From Rhodothermales bacterium (GTDB lineage Bacteria > Bacteroidota > Rhodothermia > Rhodothermales > UBA10348): 7,509 nucleotides of DNA. Location: the NCBI GenBank assembly GCA_030833605.1, contig JAURGV010000112.1, positions 1 through 7,509 of the forward strand. The letters run 5' to 3'. The notes below the pieces were generated by a model. That model was not told the DNA's origin and searched no databases. It saw only the letters and a program-made list of their open reading frames with translations. Made by a program: the position numbers and the translations under genes. This document shows, piece after piece, positions 1-5,776 of the stretch; the first letter of the stretch is position 1; each line of letters begins with the position of its first letter.

Positions 1-135
1 CGGGACCACTACGCCTACCTGCTCACGGGTCAAGCGCACTTGGCGCTGATACCGGGAGTCGCTTTGGCGATGCTCGTCTTGGCCTTTCAGGTGCTCGGAA
101 CGGCCTTGCGCGACGTGCTCGACGTGCGCAGGTAA
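1..135 (+). CDS. ABC transporter inner-membrane permease, DppC/OppC type (C-terminal end only)
   Basis: This is the last 44 codons of a gene that begins before the window; it ends with TAA at 133-135. The visible peptide contains a hydrophobic stretch with the pattern LIPGVALAMLVLAFQVLG, followed by TALRDVLDVRR and the stop. That order (PG + aliphatic helix + N/Q-x-LG + LRD-x-LD) is the typical C-terminus of oligopeptide/dipeptide ABC permeases of the DppC/OppC family, where the last transmembrane helix is followed by a short cytoplasmic LRDxLDPR tail. Here the usual Pro of DPR is replaced by Val. Such permeases form half of the inner-membrane channel for peptide or nickel uptake. The substrate cannot be told from this fragment. 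The assignment rests on a short C-terminal signature only. Confidence 0.7.
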   Translation, partial: RDHYAYLLTGQAHLALIPGVALAMLVLAFQVLGTALRDVLDVRR

Positions 136-168
136 CTAGCCACAAGCCTGCTAGTTACTAGCCACTAG
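132..168. repeat. CTAG-rich inverted and direct repeat block after the permease gene
   Basis: GTAACTAG (132-139) and CTAGTTAC (151-158) form a perfect 8-bp inverted repeat around an 11-nt loop; its left arm covers the permease stop codon. In addition TAACTAGCCAC (133-143) is repeated as TTACTAGCCAC (155-165), 10 of 11 bases identical. The tetranucleotide CTAG, often rare in bacterial genomes, occurs four times between 136 and 168. It could be part of the permease mRNA 3' end or a small dispersed repeat; the role is unknown. Confidence 0.55.
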
Positions 169-176
169 AAGCAGAA

Positions 177-202
177 AAGGACGACCCTACTGAGTCGTCC
201 TT
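177..202. terminator. Bidirectional intrinsic terminator between convergent genes
   Basis: AAGGACGAC (177-185) and GTCGTCCTT (194-202) form a perfect 9-bp stem with an 8-nt loop. It sits in the 92-nt gap between two convergent genes. On the minus strand the stem is followed by TTTTC (complement of 178-174), and on the plus strand by CCTTAATT, so it can serve both directions, with the better T-run on the minus strand. It lies 25 nt past the minus-strand DUF3127 stop codon. Confidence 0.8.
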
Positions 203-227
203 CCTTAATTCCGAGCGTTTATTAGGA

Positions 228-707
228 TCAGAACGGCAAATCGTCGTCGTCGCTTGAGCTATCAAAACCAGGAGCCTGCTGCTGGGCTGCACGCGCAATC
301 GGGTCGCCGCCGCCGAAGTTGCCTCCTTGGTTGCGGTTGCCGCCGCGGTCGCCGCCACGGTCGTTGCGGTCACCGCCGTAGTTGCCTCCGCGGTCGCCGC
401 GGTCGCCGCGGGGTGCTGGAGCGGATTCGCTGCCGTCTCCGGGAGCCATGCGCCAACCTTGAATGCTCACAAAGTACTTCGTTTCGCCGTCGCGGTTGGT
501 CCACTCGCGTCCGCGAATGTTGATGGACACCGTCACCTTGTCGCCCTCGCGGTAGCGCGAAGGAATGTCTGCCCGGTCTTGCGTGAACTCACACATGATG
601 ACCTGGGGGTAGTTTTCGTCGGTCTCGATCACGACTTCGCGCTTGCGAAACGTGGGGCTAACTTGTTGCGTATCAAAGAGTTTTTTAATGGTTCCGGTAA
701 GTTCCAT
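228..707 (-). CDS. DUF3127-type OB-like protein with RGG-rich linker and SSB-like acidic C-terminal tip
   Basis: The 159-aa protein starts at ATG 707-705 and ends at 228. Residues 1-87 are a compact beta-rich domain (MELTGTIKKL..., VVIETDENYPQVIMCEF, EGDKVTVSINIRGREW, YFVSIQGWRM) that I recognise as the Bacteroidota DUF3127 pattern, likely an OB-type fold. Residues 98-134 are rich in Gly, Arg, Asp and Asn (GDRGDRGG, GNRNQGGNFGGG), as in nucleic-acid-binding linkers. The last residues, SSSDDDDLPF, match the acidic tip of single-stranded DNA-binding protein (DDDIPF type), which in SSB recruits repair and replication partners. A cytoplasmic single-strand nucleic-acid-binding role is an inference. 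It follows the flavin reductase gene by 26 nt, probably in one transcript. It differs from classical SSB because the usual SSB N-terminal motifs are not apparent. Confidence 0.8.
   Translation of the reverse strand: MELTGTIKKLFDTQQVSPTFRKREVVIETDENYPQVIMCEFTQDRADIPSRYREGDKVTVSINIRGREWTNRDGETKYFVSIQGWRMAPGDGSESAPAPRGDRGDRGGNYGGDRNDRGGDRGGNRNQGGNFGGGDPIARAAQQQAPGFDSSSDDDDLPF
303..411. repeat. Low-complexity GC-rich repeat inside the DUF3127 gene
   Basis: Units close to CGGTCGCCG/CGGTTGCCG recur here, for example tandem copies of CGGTCGCCG near 392-410. Read on the minus strand they encode the Gly/Arg/Asp/Asn-rich linker. The tract is prone to slippage in length and makes the opposite strand look open in other frames. 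Confidence 0.7.
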
Positions 708-733
708 GGAGAAAAGAAAAAATTAGTCGGGGG

Positions 734-1657
734 TTATTCTTCGTCAGAGTGGTGCGTGTTCAGTCGATCAACCAAAAGGCTTTTCCACGCCTTGCGGATT
801 TTGCCTTTTTCAAGTTGCTCTTTGGCGTATTGGTGTAAGGCCTCTCGGCGCTCAATGGGATCAGCATACTGCCTAAAGATACTTTGTATCCGGTGATGCA
901 GCATAAACTCCTCAACTTCAGATTGCAGCGGAAGCATTTCAATGTTTCCAAGCTTTCCGAGGTCGTTACCCGTTAAAATTGTCGAAAGGCGCACACTGCG
1001 CGGAAGGGCATCCACGCCGATCCCGCGCGTGGCGATGGGTTTTTCTACTTCAAAGAGCGCATCGCCCTGGGCGCGCACGTACCAGTCTCCGCCCAAACGA
1101 CCCACGAGGTCGAGGCGATCTTGGTCAAGCCGACCGTCCTCGTCGAGTACTCGACTGTCAATATGTATGGCGAGCACTTCGCAAATAACCAGGTTTCCTG
1201 CACCGGGGCCATCGCCCAGCGCTACAACGTCGTTCACGCGGCATTCTAGCGCGACCGGGGCTTCTGCCACCCTTGGTGGTGCAACGTGGCTGCTTGCAAT
1301 CTCGGTGAAGCCCGCTTTAACAAATTCATTGACGCCGGTTGGGTATTCGGTGCTCGCTAGGCTCGTCTGCTCCACCATGGCATGGCTCACGGCGTGGATA
1401 ACTACTTCGGGTACCTGAAGCACATTGTTCAGCGTATCCTTAGTGCTGTTATCGCGCACCCGTCGGGCGGGCGAAAACACGAGGATGGGCGGGTTTGAGC
1501 TGAACAGGTTAAAAAAACTGAACGGGGATAGGTTGACCTGCCCTTCGCGGTTGATGCTGGAAACTAAGGCAATAGGCCGTGGTCCGACCGCGAACTGAAG
1601 GGTGCGCTGCAAATCAGAAGTGCTCAGATCGCTTGGGGTCAAGGTAAGAACCGACAT
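734..1657 (-). CDS. Flavin reductase-like FMN-binding protein
   Basis: The 307-aa protein starts at ATG 1657-1655 and ends with TAA at 736-734. Residues 25-34 (GPRPIALVSS) and 42-50 (NLSPFSFFN), then NPPILVFSPARR, are the conserved core of the flavin reductase-like domain (split-barrel FMN-binding fold, DIM6/NTAB-type). It continues through DTLNN, EYPTGVNEF, an ALECRV strand and LVICEVLAIHI. The C-terminal 90 residues are an extra helical, charged extension (EEFMLHHRIQSIFRQYADP..., then Lys-rich) beyond the catalytic barrel, common in the roughly 300-aa Bacteroidota members as I recall them. These proteins bind FMN and reduce flavins with NAD(P)H or act on unknown small molecules; the substrate cannot be given. 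No signal peptide is seen, so it is cytoplasmic. It heads a two-gene minus-strand unit with the DUF3127 gene. Confidence 0.88.
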   Translation of the reverse strand: MSVLTLTPSDLSTSDLQRTLQFAVGPRPIALVSSINREGQVNLSPFSFFNLFSSNPPILVFSPARRVRDNSTKDTLNNVLQVPEVVIHAVSHAMVEQTSLASTEYPTGVNEFVKAGFTEIASSHVAPPRVAEAPVALECRVNDVVALGDGPGAGNLVICEVLAIHIDSRVLDEDGRLDQDRLDLVGRLGGDWYVRAQGDALFEVEKPIATRGIGVDALPRSVRLSTILTGNDLGKLGNIEMLPLQSEVEEFMLHHRIQSIFRQYADPIERREALHQYAKEQLEKGKIRKAWKSLLVDRLNTHHSDEE

Positions 1658-1664
1658 AAGGCTT

Positions 1665-1672
1665 CAAAGGTA
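1665..1672 (-). promoter_or_regulatory. Bacteroidota -7 promoter element (TACCTTTG) for the flavin reductase gene
   Basis: The plus-strand CAAAGGTA reads TACCTTTG on the minus strand, an exact fit to TAnnTTTG. It ends only 7 nt before the ATG at 1657. Transcription would therefore start about 0-4 nt from the start codon, giving a leaderless or nearly leaderless mRNA. No good -33 TTG is visible at the expected distance. Confidence 0.5.
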
Positions 1673-1714
1673 CCGCGTTTGCCGCACCGGCGGGCGGAAT
1701 GTGAATAAAAAGAA

Positions 1715-1734
1715 CCCGCACTTCGAGGTGGGGG
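1715..1734 (-). terminator. Possible weak hairpin with T-run on the minus strand
   Basis: CCCGCAC (1715-1721) can pair with GTGGGGG (1728-1734) around loop TTCGAG, giving six pairs interrupted by one G-G mismatch. On the minus strand it is followed by TTCTTTTTATTC (complement of 1714-1703). It lies upstream of the flavin reductase promoter and could block antisense transcription coming from the tRNA side. The stem is imperfect, so the call is weak. Confidence 0.3.
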
Positions 1735-1742
1735 GGAACACG

Positions 1743-1750
1743 TATCTTTG
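1743..1750 (+). promoter_or_regulatory. Bacteroidota -7 promoter element (TATCTTTG) for tRNA-Leu
   Basis: TATCTTTG is an exact TAnnTTTG match placed 15 nt before the first base of the mature tRNA, a normal distance. The -33 side has no clear TTTG; a G7 run (1730-1736) lies in the spacer. The lipoprotein and thioredoxin genes downstream may also depend on this promoter. Confidence 0.65.
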
Positions 1751-1765
1751 CGACTCCTAAGGATT

Positions 1766-1850
<85 letters not shown>

Positions 1851-1866
1851 CACTAACTTTACGCGT

Positions 1867-2427
1867 ATGCAACGTTTAAAGCATAGTGTTTTAATGCTGG
1901 TCGTTGGACACCTTCTTATAGGGTGTTCCTCGACAACTGAAGACCCATTTAATGGTTATGCTGAACGTGAAATTGCCGGGGAGACCTGGTATTTTCCGGC
2001 ATTTTCTCATTGGACCCCGTTGGACCTAATGCCGATCGAGGAATACCAAACCTTGGTCAACGGAAGCCACTTGATCGACATGGCGCCCATTTATGGATAC
2101 ACCTCGGAGCTCGACGGCTGTAAAAGCGGAATTGTGGTGAGTGTAGTATCTAAATTTTCCAATGCGCCTCAAACGGAATATGATTTCGTCAAGAAATCAC
2201 CGACCGTGGTCAACGAACTTTTAATAGCTCGTCCAGATGAAAAGAACATAAAGGTGCTTTATTCGGTCTTTTCGGTGCGGTATCAGCGGAAGACTACCAG
2301 GGTCGTCCTGGTGCATTTTAAAGACACCATCGTCAGCTTTGAGCTAAGGAAGCTTACAAGCTGTGCCGAAGTTACCGATGAAGAACTCATTGAATTCGTC
2401 CAGAAATTTATCTCACTCAACGTATGA
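1867..2427 (+). CDS. Hypothetical lipoprotein
   Basis: The 186-aa protein has a classic lipoprotein signal: charged MQRLKH, hydrophobic core, then lipobox L-I-G-C with the lipidated cysteine at residue 20, followed by SSTTEDP. It would be anchored in the outer or inner membrane facing the periplasm. I do not recognise the domain. The mature part has an aromatic/proline-rich section (residues 41-60, WYFPAFSHW...), alternating beta-type segments (SGIVVSVVSKF, KVLYSVFSVRYQ, TRVVLVHFKDTIVSFEL) and a C-terminal helix (DEELIEFVQKFI). Apart from C20 there are just two cysteines, C85 and C166, which could form a disulfide. It starts 16 nt after tRNA-Leu and overlaps the next gene by 4 nt (ATGA), so translation is probably coupled to that thioredoxin-fold protein. 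Confidence 0.85.
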   Translation: MQRLKHSVLMLVVGHLLIGCSSTTEDPFNGYAEREIAGETWYFPAFSHWTPLDLMPIEEYQTLVNGSHLIDMAPIYGYTSELDGCKSGIVVSVVSKFSNAPQTEYDFVKKSPTVVNELLIARPDEKNIKVLYSVFSVRYQRKTTRVVLVHFKDTIVSFELRKLTSCAEVTDEELIEFVQKFISLNV

Positions 2428-3644
2428 ATCACCGGTTTTTAATTCCACTTGTCCTTTGCTTAAGTGTATCATGGTCCGCCGAAGCCCAGGTTGAGGTGCT
2501 TAACAAATGCAATCTGTCCTCAGATTTCTTGATAGGAATGCGTGTGGGTGAGAAAATTTACGCAAAAGACACCGTTCGTCAGGGAAAGCTTAGGTATAAG
2601 CTCGATCCTGGAATTTATGCCTTGGTTCGTCAAGGAGTGCTGTTGGGCGACTTTATTGTCACTGAATCGGAACAGCTACAGCTGGTCGTTTATTGCGACT
2701 CTATTGCGGCGCCACAGTCAGAGGTCAATAACGTCTTTTCCAAATTTATTAAGTCGCCTGACACCGTAAAAGCAGGTATTTACTCTTCGGCTCAAGGTCC
2801 AGCGAAACAGGTTTTAGGGTGGTGCTATCCGCAGCTCGTAGTTCCGTCGCTACCAAAGGAGCAGTTAACCAGTATGGGACTAAATGCTTTTTTTGTCGAG
2901 TATCTGCGCAGTTCGGAGCCCTTTTTAGCCAACTCGCCATTTTTTGAGCTGAATCTGGAATACTACTACAGTCAACTGATCAATCAGGAAGCAGACACCC
3001 TCATTAAGTACATCCCTCGACTGGAATCCGCATTGACCCCAACCAACAAGCAATATTTGCAGCGATTGACGCTTCATCGATTTGAGAGCTCAAAGGTTCT
3101 GGGCCACGAAAATGTATTTATTGACGTTGCGCTTCGAACTATTGGTAAGGGTGCTACGCTGTTCGATTCTGCTACGGACGCTGGGGTGCTTCTTAAGTCC
3201 AAGCAACTGTTCCCTAATCGAATAGGCACCCAAGTTTCGGACTTCAAAATCCGATACTTGGACGGGCGTGAGGCGACACTTTTAGGAAGCGAGGGACTCT
3301 ATAAACTCATCGTTTTTTACGATCCGGACTGCCACCATTGCAAAGAATCATTCCCGGCAGTTAAGTCGTTTGCTCAAGAATTTAGGGATAAAGGTGTTGT
3401 GGTTTACGCTGTATCTACTGGGCTGGACCGTCAAGAGCTTGATGCATTTATTGCTCAATTTGGCAATGAACCCAACCTCAAGTATGTATGGGATCCTAAC
3501 ATTCAAGCAAAGACGTTCAGGGATTTTTACCACATTCCTTCGACTCCAACCATTTACCTCATCAATCAGTCAGGCACCTGCTTGGCCCGGTCCGTAGCCG
3601 CAGCAGAGTTAAGGGCGATTTTTAATCACATTATCAACAATTAA
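2424..3644 (+). CDS. Secreted thioredoxin-fold (TlpA-like) protein with DUF4369/DUF5106-like N-terminal regions
   Basis: The 406-aa protein has a Sec signal peptide (residues 1-21, ending AEA before Gln22). Residues 22-95 form a beta region with KDTVRQGKLRYKLDPGIYAL and DFIVTESEQLQLVV, resembling DUF4369. Residues about 150-260 are helical (FFELNLEYYYSQLI, DTLIKYIPRLE, RFESSKVLGHENVFI), resembling DUF5106. Residues about 265-406 are a thioredoxin domain: YDPDCHHCKESFP with active-site C303-H-H-C306, the cis-proline in STPT (P375), and a closing strand TIYLI. This architecture is common in Bacteroidota periplasmic thiol-disulfide oxidoreductases. A CHHC motif occurs in DsbA-like oxidants and in some TlpA-like proteins, so redox direction cannot be fixed. 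It overlaps the upstream lipoprotein gene by ATGA. The domain names before the thioredoxin fold are pattern-based and less certain. Confidence 0.88.
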   Translation: MNHRFLIPLVLCLSVSWSAEAQVEVLNKCNLSSDFLIGMRVGEKIYAKDTVRQGKLRYKLDPGIYALVRQGVLLGDFIVTESEQLQLVVYCDSIAAPQSEVNNVFSKFIKSPDTVKAGIYSSAQGPAKQVLGWCYPQLVVPSLPKEQLTSMGLNAFFVEYLRSSEPFLANSPFFELNLEYYYSQLINQEADTLIKYIPRLESALTPTNKQYLQRLTLHRFESSKVLGHENVFIDVALRTIGKGATLFDSATDAGVLLKSKQLFPNRIGTQVSDFKIRYLDGREATLLGSEGLYKLIVFYDPDCHHCKESFPAVKSFAQEFRDKGVVVYAVSTGLDRQELDAFIAQFGNEPNLKYVWDPNIQAKTFRDFYHIPSTPTIYLINQSGTCLARSVAAAELRAIFNHIINN

Positions 3645-3670
3645 TTGTTAGTAAAGAGTCATCAGGGGTC

Positions 3671-3697
3671 TTGCGCGGACAAACTTCCGTATGTTTG
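3671..3697 (+). promoter_or_regulatory. Bacteroidota-type promoter for the FliF/FliG-like operon
   Basis: TATGTTTG (3690-3697) exactly fits TAnnTTTG, with TTG at 3671-3673 sixteen bases upstream as a candidate -33 element. It lies in the only sizeable gap (3645-3728) after the thioredoxin-fold gene. Transcription should start near 3701-3704, leaving about 25 nt before the GTG start at 3729. No terminator hairpin is evident in the gap. Confidence 0.65.
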
Positions 3698-3728
3698 CAA
3701 ATCCTAAACGCATACATAGAACTTACTG

Positions 3729-5765
3729 GTGAACGCTATTCAAACTTCCCTTAACGCATCGAGGGCAGTCGCCCAAGTGGTGGCTGTTGCGCTGCTTTTA
3801 TTGGCGCAAGGAATGGCTGCTCAGGGCACTGGAACTCAGTCAGACTCCTCGCTCCTCAAGAACCAGCAATCAAAGCCGGGCTTCCTTTCGCTGCTTCAAG
3901 AAAGTGATGAAGATGTGCCGTCCTCAAAGCCGGTAGTGGATAGCGCAAAAGCTAATCCCCCCGCGCTCCGCACGTTAGAAAAGCCAGCTACACCAGTTAA
4001 GCAGAACGTAGAAATTCAGGCTACACCTACAATTTCGTACAAAACGTTTGTGCTGAATGAGGAACGGAGAAAGCTCGAAAATCGGTTTTCGGCATACATC
4101 AACGAACGGTACTTTAATATTTCCGTCCGTAAAATTGTGGGCTATGAGGATGGGTCACTTGCTACGGCCCAGTCTGAACTTCCGGGTGTATTAAAAGTTG
4201 TGCGAAAGAACCTACCCAAAGTAGTATCCGAGCGATTTGAGGTAATTGTGGATGTTGATACGTCGTCAACCAAAGGTGATTATCAGTTCTTTTATAATCT
4301 AGTGAATGGAATCATTCCCATTGACAATGATGACATAGTAAAAATTAACTTCTGGAAATTTCCCCAAGCCTTTATTAAAGACGTACCGAAGCTTCCTACG
4401 CGCGAAGAACTGTTGGCTGAACTCAAAGCGGAGAACGACTTAACTAAAGTTCAACAGACCCCCGAACAAGCCGCACCTCAGCAAATGCAGCAACCGATGC
4501 AGAGTATGCCGCAGCAAGTTGAATCAGAGAATGGACAATTAGAAGGACTGCTCGAACGGCTTCTTGAACGCGACATGGAGCGCAAGGAAGAAGTGACACC
4601 TCCGGTCGTAGATAATTCAAACACAATTATTTGGGCTGTTTTAATAGGCACAGTAGTCCTACTCATTTTGGCTTTGATTTTTGTTTTCCTGCGAAACTCA
4701 AATGCAAAGTCTAAACCGCAGGACTCAGTCGACGAACTAGAATTAAGTTCCGTGGGTCTGAAGAAAATTGCTGAAGGCGTTTTTGACGAAAACCGACCTT
4801 CAATGAAGAAGGACGAATTTAAGATGCACCTATTGGAGAACCCTGCTGCGGTTGCTGCATTCTTAAATTCCATTGTTGAGCAAAACAACGATGAGGCGTT
4901 AACCGTTTTTGCACACCTCGCTCGGCCGTTTCCGGACCTTGTGGGCATGACCAAACCGTTCATGTCGTACAACAACTTCCTTTTAGTTTTATCTAAGTTG
5001 GATCAGCCTGGAGATGAAAAAATTGACTCAAATTCAATAGACAAGTTCTTGGTCACGTTTAATTCGGCGGTTAAAGTGCTTTCCAACACCAAAGGCGAAG
5101 ACGTTGATTTGCGCGGTGGTAAAGTTTTTGGATTTTTAGAGCAGCTAAGTGATAACCAAGTGGCCTCGCTCCTGTCCAGCGACAAACCCGAGCTTGCAAG
5201 TGTGGTCTTCGCTCAGTTGAACCGGGATCGCAAGTTGGCGGTCTTGGAGAATATCGACGAAGAGTTGCGTTCTGAAATACTTATTTCGCTCTCGGATATA
5301 AAGAAAATGCCGTTGAGTATTATCAAAGAAGTTGGAATCCGCTATTCGAAAAAAGCTCGTGAAGTAGCTGGTCTAGAAGATGTTAAAATTGATGGTTTGA
5401 AGGCCTTAGTAGAAACACTTGACGAGCTGGATTACAAAAAGCAAGTTGATATCATTGATACCATGCGCGCAAGCGACCTCGAAAAAGGGGAGCGTTTGGA
5501 GCGCATGTTTATCGGGATCAACGGCTTGTCAAAAATCCCGGAGGATTCATTGCGCACGGCGCTTTCGGAGTTACAAACGGAAACGATTATTCGCGCACTG
5601 TATGGTGTGGACGCGGAACACGTGGATTACGTTTTGCAAGCTCGCCCGCCTCGCGAACGCGAACTCATTAAGTCTGAGCTTGAGATTCAACCCAGCTTTT
5701 CTTCATCGGATCAGATTAGTGCGCGAAAGTTGGTGCTCCAAAGCGTCCGTAAGGTCGTTCTATAA
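3729..5765 (+). CDS. FliF/FliG-like chimeric membrane protein (rotor-like, with FliG middle and C-terminal domains)
   Basis: The 678-aa protein starts at GTG 3729; an in-frame TAG at 3717-3719 excludes an earlier start. In order: a signal or first membrane segment (12-32); a disordered Ser/Pro/Lys stretch; a periplasmic alpha/beta domain (105-212, LENRFSAYINERYFNISVRKI, then FEVIVDVD and YNLVNGIIPIDNDDIVKINFW) resembling the FliF RBM3 ring domain; a Gln/Met/Pro linker (242-263); an amphipathic segment (271-288); a transmembrane helix (299-321); and a cytoplasmic half. Residues 485-540 (DKPELASVVFAQLNRDRK..., DEELRSEIL) match the FliG middle domain including its EHPQ and DExLR sites. Residues 555-678 match FliG-C, with MF at 593-594 and the ALYG/torque-helix region. 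FliG is the flagellar switch rotor protein; FliF is the membrane ring. No flagellar neighbours are seen. It is the first gene of an operon; a rotor or ring role is inferred from homology. Confidence 0.75.
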   Translation: MNAIQTSLNASRAVAQVVAVALLLLAQGMAAQGTGTQSDSSLLKNQQSKPGFLSLLQESDEDVPSSKPVVDSAKANPPALRTLEKPATPVKQNVEIQATPTISYKTFVLNEERRKLENRFSAYINERYFNISVRKIVGYEDGSLATAQSELPGVLKVVRKNLPKVVSERFEVIVDVDTSSTKGDYQFFYNLVNGIIPIDNDDIVKINFWKFPQAFIKDVPKLPTREELLAELKAENDLTKVQQTPEQAAPQQMQQPMQSMPQQVESENGQLEGLLERLLERDMERKEEVTPPVVDNSNTIIWAVLIGTVVLLILALIFVFLRNSNAKSKPQDSVDELELSSVGLKKIAEGVFDENRPSMKKDEFKMHLLENPAAVAAFLNSIVEQNNDEALTVFAHLARPFPDLVGMTKPFMSYNNFLLVLSKLDQPGDEKIDSNSIDKFLVTFNSAVKVLSNTKGEDVDLRGGKVFGFLEQLSDNQVASLLSSDKPELASVVFAQLNRDRKLAVLENIDEELRSEILISLSDIKKMPLSIIKEVGIRYSKKAREVAGLEDVKIDGLKALVETLDELDYKKQVDIIDTMRASDLEKGERLERMFIGINGLSKIPEDSLRTALSELQTETIIRALYGVDAEHVDYVLQARPPRERELIKSELEIQPSFSSSDQISARKLVLQSVRKVVL

Positions 5766-5776
5766 TTTCTGGGGTC

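Noticed and set aside
327..896. Long plus-strand open frame (about 189 codons) rich in Val and Ala opposite the DUF3127 gene
   Set aside because: Its composition is the antisense of the GC-rich RGG-coding repeat; it covers a convincing minus-strand gene and has no domain or start signal.
942..1418. Plus-strand open frame of about 158 codons opposite the flavin reductase
   Set aside because: Ser/Arg/Pro-biased antisense shadow of a recognisable gene, without promoter or recognisable motifs.
1730..1736. Run of seven G bases in the tRNA-Leu promoter spacer, considered as a phase-variation switch
   Set aside because: Switching an anticodon-specific tRNA is unlikely, the run is short, and part of it is better explained by the imperfect hairpin.
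4478..4975. Minus-strand open frame of about 165 codons opposite the FliF/FliG-like gene
   Set aside because: Cys/Ser/Arg-rich antisense shadow of a gene with clear homology; no upstream signals.
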